From Thermoanaerobaculia bacterium (GTDB lineage Bacteria; Acidobacteriota; Thermoanaerobaculia; Multivoradales; UBA5704), in NCBI GenBank assembly GCA_030150965.1, contig JASLEW010000564.1:1-5253 (forward strand): a DNA stretch of 5,253 nt, written 5' to 3'. Below the pieces are notes generated by a model. That model made no database searches. It was not told the DNA's origin and saw only the letters and a list, made by a program, of their open reading frames with translations. The position numbers and the translations under genes were made by a program. Of the stretch, positions 1-5,253 are shown piece after piece; position 1 is the stretch's first letter, and the number at the start of each line of letters is the position of its first letter.

Positions 1-572
1 CCCCGGCCCGCGGCGGGCTCGTCGCCGGCCGGGGTGGCGCTCGCCGCCGGCGGCGGCGGCTCGGCCCCCGGAGCCTGGGCCGCCGGCAGCAGCGGCGGCA
101 GGGTCTCCGCCTCCGCCGCCGGCTCGGGCAGGTCGGGGGGAGCCGGCAGCCAGCCGCGCGCCAGCGACAGGGTCAGCGCGGCGTAGAGCAGGAAGGCGGC
201 GCTGGCCACGGTGACGCCGGCGCGGCGGCGCAGCAGGGTCGAGGCCACGGCGATGACGATCAGGTAGAGCAGCGAGAAGGGGCTCGCCACGCCGCCCAGG
301 TAGTAGACCATCACGGTGATCAGCAGCAGGTCGCCGCTGAACTGGATGTACGCCTGGAGCGCCAGGTGGCGGCGCAGCAGCCGGGTCAGCGCGATGTAGA
401 TCACCGTGGCGCCGAAGGTGACGGCGGCGAGCTGCGCCACGTAGCGCGTGGCCGCCGAGGCGAAGGCGCCGGGCCTGGCGATCTGCAGCAGGAACCAGGG
501 CAGGAGCACGCTGGTCATCGCCACCACGCGGATGGCGATGTACCAGCGGAGGTTGCGCTCCAGAACGGGCAT
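1..572 (-). CDS. pilS: PilS-like membrane sensor, N-terminal part (cut by window edge)
   Basis: Only the first 190 codons are in the window; the gene continues past base 1. The protein starts MPVLERNLRWYIAIRVV and shows five hydrophobic segments at about residues 11-31, 44-64, 77-92, 98-113 and 119-137. Arg-rich loops at 64-69 and 114-117 place those loops in the cytoplasm. The stretch YYLGGVASPFSLLYL (90-104) resembles the membrane region of PilS-type sensor kinases, which have about six membrane segments followed by PAS and histidine kinase domains. After segment 5 comes a Pro/Ala/Glu-rich, low-complexity stretch (142-190), predicted extracytoplasmic. Position directly after pilT and pilC supports PilS, the kinase that with PilR controls pilin transcription in known systems. 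The kinase domain is not visible, so the enzymatic role is inferred. The ATG at 572 is the only ordinary start in this frame after pilC ends, but no clear ribosome binding site precedes it. Confidence 0.68.
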   Translation of the reverse strand, partial: MPVLERNLRWYIAIRVVAMTSVLLPWFLLQIARPGAFASAATRYVAQLAAVTFGATVIYIALTRLLRRHLALQAYIQFSGDLLLITVMVYYLGGVASPFSLLYLIVIAVASTLLRRRAGVTVASAAFLLYAALTLSLARGWLPAPPDLPEPAAEAETLPPLLPAAQAPGAEPPPPAASATPAGDEPAAGR

Positions 573-661
573 GGAAGAGAGGCTGCCGTCTTCGCCGCCG
601 TCGCTGACATCGCCCGCGGCGGGCGCCGGCGAGCGGCCGGGTAGCTCCTGGCGCCGCCGGC
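573..661. other. pilC-pilS gap
   Basis: This 89-nt gap separates the pilC stop from the ATG of the pilS-like gene. The pilS frame stays open through the whole gap but offers no ATG, GTG or TTG; only a CTG overlapping the pilC stop is available. An AGGAG on the minus strand (649 to 645) has no start codon at useful distance. A GC palindrome at 611-625 (CGCCCGC, one base, GCGGGCG) could form a short hairpin. It has no T-tract after it, so I do not call it a terminator. Confidence 0.5.
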
Positions 662-1867
662 TCAGCCGATCTTCGACAGGACGTCGTAGAGCGGCAAGTA
701 CATGGCGGTGACGATGCAGCCGATGATCCCGCCGAGGACGGTGATCATCAGCGGCTCGATCAGCTTCATCAGGCCGGCCACCGCGGTGTCGACCTCCTCC
801 TCGTAGAAATCGGCGATCTTGGACAGCATCTGGTCGAGGGCGCCGGTCTGCTCGCCGACGTTGATCATCTGCACCACCATCGCCGGGAACACCTTGGTCT
901 CGGCCAGCGGCTCGGAGAGCGTCTTGCCCTCCTCGACGCTCTTGCGCACCGCCATGATCGCGTCCTCGATGATGGCGTTGCCGGCCGTCTTGGCGGTGAT
1001 CTCCAGGCCGTCGAGGATCGGCACGCCCGACGCGGTGAGGGTGGCCAGGGTGCGGCAGAAGCGCGCCACGGCGATCTTGCGCAGCAGCATGCCGATCACC
1101 GGGATCTTGAGCAGGAAGCCGTCGATCAGCCGCCGGCCGCGGTAGGTCTTGTGCCAGCGGTTGAGGGCGAAGGCCGCGGCGACGACGATGGCGATGATGA
1201 AGATGAAGTAGCGGGCGACGATGTTGCTCGCCCCGACCACGATGCGGGTGAGCAGCGGCATCTCGCCGCCGAGGCCGGCGAACAGCTGGGCGAAGACCGG
1301 GATGACCTTCCACAGGATGATGAACACCACGAAGCAGGCGATGACGATGACCGCCACCGGATAGATCAGCGCCGATTTGACCTGGCCCTTGAGCTTGACC
1401 GCCTTCTCGATGTAGGTCGAGAGGCGCTGCAGGATGACGTCGAGGATGCCGCCCGCCTCGCCGGCCGCCACCATGTTCACGTAGAGCTCGTCGAAGGCCT
1501 TCGGGTGCTTGCGCATGGCGTCGGCCAGCGACGAGCCCGACTCGACGTCCGAGCGCACGTTCTGGATGACCGCCTGGAAGGTCCGGCTCTCCTCCTGCTC
1601 GCCCAGGATCTCCAGGCACTGGACGAGCGGCAGGCCGGCGTCGAGCATGACCGAGAACTGGCGGGTGAAGATGGCGATGCGCTTGCTGCTGATGCCGCGC
1701 GGGATGCGCGGCAGCAGCTTGATCTCGCGCCCCTTCTCCTTGATCGCGGTGACCTGGATCTGCTGGCGCCGGAGCAGGGCGATCGCCGCCGCCTGGTTGT
1801 CGGCCAGCAGCTGGCCCTCCTGCAGCTGGCCGGCGCGGGTACGGCCTTTCCACACGAAGCTGGGCAT
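662..1867 (-). CDS. pilC: Type IV pilus inner-membrane platform protein PilC
   Basis: PilC is the polytopic inner-membrane platform of the type IV pilus, coupling the cytoplasmic PilB and PilT motors to pilin insertion and removal. The 401-residue product is typical for the family. It starts with the characteristic MPSFVWKGRTRAG (the 'F.W.G....G' opening) and has two T2SF domains, at about 64-187 and 267-390. The paired repeats are visible: MLDAGLPLVQCLEIL (74-88) with GEAGGILDVIL (136-146), and TASGVPILDGLEI (278-290) with GEQTGALDQML (338-348). Membrane segments lie at about 167-188, 218-236 and 372-392, and the protein ends with the conserved MYLPLYDVLSKIG. The start is the ATG at 1867: AAGGAG stands 7 nt before it but only 1 nt before the in-frame TTG at 1873. 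It lies 25 nt after pilT, so the two are probably cotranscribed. Nothing appears truncated. PulF/GspF of type II secretion is the closest alternative, but the neighbours favour PilC. Confidence 0.95.
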   Translation of the reverse strand: MPSFVWKGRTRAGQLQEGQLLADNQAAAIALLRRQQIQVTAIKEKGREIKLLPRIPRGISSKRIAIFTRQFSVMLDAGLPLVQCLEILGEQEESRTFQAVIQNVRSDVESGSSLADAMRKHPKAFDELYVNMVAAGEAGGILDVILQRLSTYIEKAVKLKGQVKSALIYPVAVIVIACFVVFIILWKVIPVFAQLFAGLGGEMPLLTRIVVGASNIVARYFIFIIAIVVAAAFALNRWHKTYRGRRLIDGFLLKIPVIGMLLRKIAVARFCRTLATLTASGVPILDGLEITAKTAGNAIIEDAIMAVRKSVEEGKTLSEPLAETKVFPAMVVQMINVGEQTGALDQMLSKIADFYEEEVDTAVAGLMKLIEPLMITVLGGIIGCIVTAMYLPLYDVLSKIG

Positions 1868-1874
1868 CGTCAAG

Positions 1875-1880
1875 CTCCTT
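1875..1880 (-). promoter_or_regulatory. Ribosome binding site of pilC
   Basis: AAGGAG on the minus strand ends 7 nt before the ATG at 1867. The in-frame TTG at 1873 lies only 1 nt from it, too close for initiation. This site therefore sets the pilC start and removes two residues from the longest possible reading. Confidence 0.85.
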
Positions 1881-1892
1881 GCCGGATGCGGC

Positions 1893-2990
1893 TCAAGCCT
1901 GCATCGTCGGGCTCAGGCTGGCCGGGCCGCGGGAGATGATCTCCTGCAGCTCGTCGGGGTACGACGAGCGTGCCAGCGCGGTCTCCAGGGTGATCATGCG
2001 GCGGAAGTAGAGGGCGGCGAGCGACTGGTTGAAGGTCTGCATGCCGTGCTTGGCCTGGCCGGCCTGCATCATGCCGTAGATCTGGTGCACCTTGTCCTCG
2101 CGGATCAGGTTGCGGATCGCCGAGTTGGGCACCAGGATCTCCATCGCCAGGGAGCGGCCCTTGCCGCCGGCGCGCGGCAGCAGCGCCTGGCAGATGATGC
2201 CCTCGAGCACCAGCGACAGCTGGGCGCGGATCTGCGCCTGCTGGTGGGCCGGGAAGACGTCGATGATGCGGTTGATCGACTGCGCCGCCGAGTTGGTGTG
2301 CAGGGTGGCGAAGGTGAGGTGGCCGGTCTCGGCGATGCGCAGCGCCGACTCGACGGTCTCCAGGTCGCGCATCTCGCCGATCAGCACCACGTCGGGGTCC
2401 TGGCGCAGCGCCGAGCGCAGCGCGTTGGCGAAGCTGTGGGTGTCGGCGTGGATCTCGCGCTGGTTGACGATGCAGTTCTTGTGGCTGTGCAGGTACTCGA
2501 CCGGATCCTCGACGGTGACGATGTGCTCGTGGCGCTCGCGGTTGACCTTGTCGAGCATCGCCGCCAGGGTCGTCGACTTGCCCGAGCCGGTGGGGCCGGT
2601 GACCAGGATGAGGCCGCGCGGCTTCTCGCACATGCGCTCGATCACCGCCGGCAGGCCGAGGTCGCGGAAGCCGCGGATCTCGAACGGGATCTGGCGGAAG
2701 ACGGCGCCGATCGCGCCGCGCTGGTGGAAGATGTTGGCGCGGAAGCGGGCGAGCCCCTTGAGGCCGAAGGAGAGGTCGATCTCCAGGTTCTCCTCCAGCC
2801 GGTGCTTCTGGTTGTCGGTGAGGATCGAGTAGGCGAGCTGCTTGGTCTCGGAGGGGGTGAGCGGCGGCAGGGCCATCGGCTTGAGCACGCCGTCGACCCG
2901 CACCTGCGGCGGCGAGTTGGTGGTGATGTGGAGGTCCGACCCCCCCTGCGCGACCATGTCCTTCAGCATCTGGTTCAGCGTGGGCAGCAT
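1893..2990 (-). CDS. pilT: Type IV pilus retraction ATPase PilT
   Basis: PilT is the hexameric cytoplasmic ATPase that drives pilus disassembly, and so twitching motility and often DNA uptake. The 365-residue product has the usual family length. An N-terminal PAS-like domain contains SDLHIT (18-23) and VRVDG (30-34). The ATPase core has Walker A GPTGSGKST (132-140), the Asp box VTVEDPVEYLH (158-168), Walker B DPDVVLIGEMRD (198-209, with Glu206) and the His box TGHLTFATLHT (222-232). The motif AIRNLIRE (291-298) is intact; in Pseudomonas aeruginosa PilT it is needed for retraction. It separates this protein from the extension ATPase PilB, which is also much longer. The related PilU is less likely because pilC follows immediately. 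The ATG at 2990 has AAGGAG 8 nt upstream. It is the first gene of the minus-strand unit, divergent from an ABC exporter, with no pilB beside it. Confidence 0.97.
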   Translation of the reverse strand: MLPTLNQMLKDMVAQGGSDLHITTNSPPQVRVDGVLKPMALPPLTPSETKQLAYSILTDNQKHRLEENLEIDLSFGLKGLARFRANIFHQRGAIGAVFRQIPFEIRGFRDLGLPAVIERMCEKPRGLILVTGPTGSGKSTTLAAMLDKVNRERHEHIVTVEDPVEYLHSHKNCIVNQREIHADTHSFANALRSALRQDPDVVLIGEMRDLETVESALRIAETGHLTFATLHTNSAAQSINRIIDVFPAHQQAQIRAQLSLVLEGIICQALLPRAGGKGRSLAMEILVPNSAIRNLIREDKVHQIYGMMQAGQAKHGMQTFNQSLAALYFRRMITLETALARSSYPDELQEIISRGPASLSPTMQA

Positions 2991-2998
2991 GCAGCGCG

Positions 2999-3004
2999 CT
3001 CCTT
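2999..3004 (-). promoter_or_regulatory. Ribosome binding site of pilT
   Basis: AAGGAG on the minus strand, 8 nt before the ATG at 2990, is a near-ideal Shine-Dalgarno site. It fixes the pilT start, and the N-terminus so defined fits the family. Confidence 0.85.
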
Positions 3005-3009
3005 GATAC

Positions 3010-3049
3010 GGCGCCTGCCCGAGGGCGGATGACCGGCCCCGGCAGCGCC
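3010..3049 (-). repeat. Possible stem near the pilT ribosome binding site
   Basis: On the minus strand GGCGCTGCC (3049-3041) can pair with GGCAGGCGCC (3019-3010), nine pairs with one extra G, around a 21-nt loop. It ends 5 nt before the pilT AAGGAG. Its left arm shares GGCGC with the right arm of the larger inverted repeat, so the two stems could not both form fully. Both arms are GC-rich, so chance pairing is a real possibility. Confidence 0.35.
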
Positions 3050-3120
3050 AAGACTCCCCAACGACCCCCAGCAGCCTTCAAGCATCAACCCAGAGCATCA
3101 ACCCAGCCAGAGTCTTGCGC
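3045..3120 (-). repeat. Interrupted inverted repeat in the pilT leader
   Basis: On the minus strand GCGCAAGACTC (3120-3110) is complementary to GAGTCTTGGCGC (3056-3045). This gives 11 pairs with one bulged G, enclosing 53 nt that contain the 13-bp tandem repeat. The AAGACTC/GAGTCTT core is perfect and not GC-rich, which makes it less likely to be a by-product of base composition. It could be an operator pair in DNA or the closing stem of a leader RNA. Confidence 0.5.
3081..3106. repeat. Perfect 13-bp tandem direct repeat, two copies
   Basis: AGCATCAACCCAG occurs twice back to back (3081-3093 and 3094-3106) with no mismatch. On the pilT strand it reads CTGGGTTGATGCT. The repeat is not in a gene, is close to 50% GC in a much richer background, and lies in the region between divergent promoters. 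Helically phased sites for a regulator or a replication-slippage duplication are both possible. Confidence 0.8.
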
Positions 3121-3123
3121 CAA

Positions 3124-3129
3124 ATCTTA
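3124..3129 (-). promoter_or_regulatory. Weak candidate -10 element for the pil operon
   Basis: TAAGAT on the minus strand (3129-3124) matches TATAAT at four of six positions and is one of the few AT-rich hexamers upstream of pilT. No good -35 box stands 16-18 bp upstream; the best is a poor TTCCGC. If used, transcription would start near 3117, just inside the left arm of the inverted repeat, giving a leader of about 125 nt. This is a suggestion only. Confidence 0.3.
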
Positions 3130-3284
3130 CACCAGGGGCGGCGGGAGGCGGAAGCCGGTCGCGCCACCGGGCCACCGGCGTCGAGCCGGCCGCCGGAGCC
3201 GCTGCTTTCCTCCCATGCTCTCCCTGCCGTCAGACGCCCTGACCCGCTGCGGAACGCCAGCCCGGCCGGCCCGGCACGCTGCGG

Positions 3285-3290
3285 TATAGT
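3285..3290 (+). promoter_or_regulatory. -10 element giving a probable leaderless ABC exporter mRNA
   Basis: TATAGT matches the -10 consensus at five of six positions in an otherwise GC-rich stretch. Counting its last base as -7 puts +1 at 3297, the G of the exporter GTG start. No Shine-Dalgarno sequence lies before that GTG; the bases between are CGCCCG. No convincing -35 box is visible at normal spacing. Confidence 0.65.
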
Positions 3291-3296
3291 CGCCCG

Positions 3297-5246
3297 GTGA
3301 GCGAGGCCAACCCTCACGAGGAGGAGATTCTCGGCAAGGCCTACGACGCTCGGCTGATGCGGCGTTTGCTGGGCTACGTGCGGCCCTACCGCTGGATGAC
3401 CGCGGCGTCGGTCGGGCTGATCCTCCTTTCCGCCGGGCTGCAGCTGCTGGGGCCGCTGGCCACCGCGGTGGCGCTCGACCTGTTCGTGCGTCCGCCGCAG
3501 GCCAGGGCCGCCACCCTCTCGCACGCCAGCCTGCTGGTGCGCAACGCCCTCCTGGCGCATGGCATCGACCCGGCAGGGGTGCAGGCGCAGGGGGTGATGG
3601 TGACGGCGCTGGTCTTCATCGGCGCCGTGCTGCTCACCTTCGTGACCCTGTATGCCGAGAGCTGGGTGATGCAGCTCATGGGTCAGTACATCATGTACGA
3701 CCTGCGCAACCAGATCTTCGGCCATCTCCAGAAGCTGCCGGTGGCGTTCTTCGACCGCAACCCGATCGGCCGGCTGGTGACCCGGGTGACCACCGACGTG
3801 GATGCCCTCAACGAGATGTTCACCTCCGGGCTGGTGGAGCTGATCGGCGACGTGCTGCTGCTGGCCGGGATCGTGGTGGTGCTGTTCTGGATGGACTGGC
3901 GGCTGGCGCTGATCGAGTTCGCCATCGTGCCGCTGCTGCTGCTGCTGACCATCTGGTTCCGCGTCGCGGTGCGCCAGTCCTTCCGCCAGGTGCGGGTGCG
4001 CATCGCCGCCATCAACGCCTTCCTCCAGGAGCACATCACCGGCATGCCGTTGGTGCAGCTGTTCGGGCGCGAGCAGCGGGCCTACCGCGACTTCGTGGCG
4101 ATCAACGACCAGCACCGCGTCGCCAACGTGCGCTCGATCTTCTACTACGCGGTGTTCTATCCCGGCGTCGAGGCGATCACCGCCTTCGGCCTCGGGCTGC
4201 TGATCTGGGTGGGCGGCGGCCAGGCGCTGCGCGGAGCGGTGTCGCTCGGCGCGCTGATCGCCTTCCTGCAGTACGCCCAGCGCTTCTACCAGCCGCTCTC
4301 CGACCTGTCCGAGAAGTACAACATCCTGCAGGGCGCGATGGCCAGCTCGGAGCGGGTCTTCCGGCTGCTCGACACCGCGGTGACCATCGCCTCGCCGCCC
4401 GCGGCGTACGCGCCGGCCGAGGTGCGCGGCGCGATCGACCTGGAGGCGGTGCGCTTCTCCTACAACCCGGGCGAGCCGGTGCTCCAGGACGTGTCGTTCC
4501 GCGTCCAGCCGGGCGAGACGCTGGCCATCGTCGGCCACACCGGCGCCGGCAAGAGCACGCTCGCCAACCTCCTGCTGCGCTTCTACGACGTGGACTCGGG
4601 GGCGGTGAGGGTGGACGGCGTGGACGTGCGCGAGTGGTCGCTGCCGGTGCTCCGCCGCGGTATCGGCATGGTGCTCCAGGACGTCTTCCTCTTCTCCGGC
4701 ACCATCGCCGGCAACATCCGGCTGGGCGACGAGGCGATCGACCAGGCGCGCCTGCTCTGGGCGGCGCGCGAGGTGCACGCGCTGCCCTTCATCGAGCGGC
4801 TGCCGGAGGGGTTCGCCACCCAGGTGCGCGAGCGCGGCGCCGGCCTGTCGGTGGGGCAGAAGCAGCTCATCGCCTTCGCCCGCGCGCTGGCCTTCGATCC
4901 GCGCATCCTCATCCTCGACGAGGCCACGTCCTCGATCGACACCGAGACCGAGCAGCTCATCCAGCAGGCCCTCGCCCGCCTGCTGCACGGCCGCACCAGC
5001 CTGGTCATCGCCCACCGCCTCTCGACCATCCAGCGGGCGGACCGGATCCTGGTGCTGCACAAGGGCGAGGTGCGCGAGCTGGGCACCCACCAGGAGCTGA
5101 TCGCCCGCCGCGGCATCTACTACCGCCTCTACCTGCTGCAGTACAAGGAGCAGGAGCTGGCGCTGCGCGCCCGCGCCGAGCACGAGCAGCTGCACCAGGC
5201 GCCGCGCGCCGCCCGCGCGCCGCCGCTCGATCTGCAGGTGCGCTGA
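3297..5246 (+). CDS. ABC exporter half-transporter (fused membrane and ATPase domains)
   Basis: This inner-membrane ABC exporter subunit works as a homo- or heterodimer; its substrate cannot be read from sequence. The 649-residue product has a six-helix membrane domain (helices at about 37-60, 103-125, 180-197, 202-220, 286-306 and 313-330). That domain carries the conserved stretches FFDRNPIGRLVTRVTTD (151-167) and EHITGMPLVQLFGRE (245-259). The ATPase domain has A-loop Tyr389, Walker A GHTGAGKST (413-421), Q-loop Gln461, signature LSVGQ (517-521), Walker B ILILDE with catalytic Glu542, D-loop SSID (545-548) and H-loop His573. All ATPase motifs look functional; the signature has Val for the usual first Gly of LSGGQ, as in some MdlB/YheH-type exporters. 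The GTG start is supported by family-like residues from about position 8 (EEEILGKAYDARLMRRLL) and by the TATAGT box just upstream. A charged tail (612-649) follows the ATPase domain. A partner subunit may lie beyond the right edge. Confidence 0.93.
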   Translation: MSEANPHEEEILGKAYDARLMRRLLGYVRPYRWMTAASVGLILLSAGLQLLGPLATAVALDLFVRPPQARAATLSHASLLVRNALLAHGIDPAGVQAQGVMVTALVFIGAVLLTFVTLYAESWVMQLMGQYIMYDLRNQIFGHLQKLPVAFFDRNPIGRLVTRVTTDVDALNEMFTSGLVELIGDVLLLAGIVVVLFWMDWRLALIEFAIVPLLLLLTIWFRVAVRQSFRQVRVRIAAINAFLQEHITGMPLVQLFGREQRAYRDFVAINDQHRVANVRSIFYYAVFYPGVEAITAFGLGLLIWVGGGQALRGAVSLGALIAFLQYAQRFYQPLSDLSEKYNILQGAMASSERVFRLLDTAVTIASPPAAYAPAEVRGAIDLEAVRFSYNPGEPVLQDVSFRVQPGETLAIVGHTGAGKSTLANLLLRFYDVDSGAVRVDGVDVREWSLPVLRRGIGMVLQDVFLFSGTIAGNIRLGDEAIDQARLLWAAREVHALPFIERLPEGFATQVRERGAGLSVGQKQLIAFARALAFDPRILILDEATSSIDTETEQLIQQALARLLHGRTSLVIAHRLSTIQRADRILVLHKGEVRELGTHQELIARRGIYYRLYLLQYKEQELALRARAEHEQLHQAPRAARAPPLDLQVR

Positions 5247-5253
5247 GCGGCGA

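Larger units (their letters stand above)
2991..3296. other. Divergent intergenic region between pilT and the ABC exporter
   Basis: The 306 bp hold the signals for both divergent units. From the pilT side: the pilT ribosome binding site, two overlapping potential stems (3010-3120) and a 13-bp tandem repeat (3081-3106). These are followed by a weak minus-strand TAAGAT (3124-3129) and a GC-rich stretch (about 3131-3280) with only short repeats such as CCACCGG twice at 3166-3181. A TATAGT box lies directly before the exporter. Open frames across the region lack ribosome binding sites and give low-complexity Arg/Pro/Ala-rich products, so I call no small gene. No sigma-54 site (GG-N10-GC in the right context) or intrinsic terminator is convincing. 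Confidence 0.7.

Noticed and set aside
611..625. GC palindrome between pilC and the pilS-like gene as a terminator
   Set aside because: No T-tract follows on either strand, and such palindromes are common at this GC content.
366..711. Two short plus-strand open frames opposite the pilS-like gene
   Set aside because: They overlap a membrane-protein frame with clear topology and carry low-complexity Gly/Arg/Ala sequence and no start signals.
1871..1873. TTG as the pilC start codon
   Set aside because: It is only 1 nt from the AAGGAG site, whereas the ATG at 1867 is at 7 nt and gives the usual PilC N-terminus.
1151..1939. A 262-codon plus-strand open frame opposite pilC
   Set aside because: Its Asp/Glu/Arg/Leu-rich composition without motifs is a by-product of the antisense codon pattern of pilC.
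1509..3032. A 507-codon plus-strand open frame opposite pilC and pilT
   Set aside because: It spans two well-supported genes and their gap, has no ribosome binding site, and encodes Arg/Ala/Leu/Asp-rich low-complexity sequence typical of antisense shadow frames.
1870..3081. A 403-codon minus-strand open frame overlapping pilT in another frame
   Set aside because: It is a frame-shifted reading of pilT with Pro/Arg/Ala/His-rich content and no domain. The overlapping pilT frame carries every catalytic motif.
3145..3170. A sigma-54-like TGGCGCG...TTCC on the minus strand upstream of pilT
   Set aside because: The essential GG-N10-GC spacing is not met, so it does not qualify as a sigma-54 promoter.
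3029..3300. Small plus-strand open frames in the divergent intergenic region
   Set aside because: No ribosome binding site precedes them, and the predicted products are Arg/Pro/Ala-rich with no pattern. The region is better explained as regulatory.
3078..5195. A 705-codon open frame on the minus strand, antisense to the ABC exporter
   Set aside because: It lies opposite a gene with all family motifs. Its product is a low-complexity His/Gln/Arg/Val/Leu/Glu-rich string with no recognisable domain, as expected from the complement of GC-biased codons. Its length alone is not evidence in DNA this GC-rich.

Overview
The window is very GC-rich, with strong G/C preference at third codon positions, and has the gene content of a free-living bacterium that makes type IV pili. 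The pilT-pilC-pilS order and the ABC exporter N-terminus (HEEEILGKAYDARLMRRLL) resemble what I recall from high-GC Acidobacteriota (Thermoanaerobaculia-like) and Deltaproteobacteria/Myxococcota. The phylum is an inference; no rRNA or other phylogenetic marker is present.

Layout. The left 3 kb is a minus-strand type IV pilus operon, read right to left: pilT (retraction ATPase, 2990 to 1893), pilC (inner-membrane platform protein, 1867 to 662) and a pilS-like multi-pass sensor (572 to beyond base 1, cut by the window edge before its kinase domain). pilT and pilC each have an AAGGAG ribosome binding site at good spacing. The pilC site shows that the start is the ATG at 1867, not the in-frame TTG at 1873. 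The right 2 kb is a plus-strand ABC exporter half-transporter (3297 to 5246) with fused membrane and ATPase domains.

The two units diverge from a 306-bp intergenic region, the least ordinary part of the window. On the exporter side a TATAGT -10 element lies so close to the GTG start that transcription should begin on the start codon itself, giving a leaderless mRNA. On the pilT side there is a long putative leader containing a perfect 13-bp tandem repeat. An 11-bp inverted repeat with one bulge encloses that tandem repeat, and a second possible stem overlaps the first and ends 5 nt before the pilT ribosome binding site. This could be an operator array or an RNA switch, but that is unproven.

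How the genes work together. PilT powers pilus disassembly through PilC, the platform on which the cytoplasmic motors act. PilS-like kinases, normally with the regulator PilR, adjust pilin expression. The extension ATPase gene pilB, often next to pilT in this kind of cluster, is not here; the exporter occupies that position. The exporter has no evident functional link to pili. I see no mobile element, CRISPR array, tRNA or rRNA, and no wholly new system; the best leads are the intergenic architecture and the proline-rich loop of the PilS-like protein.
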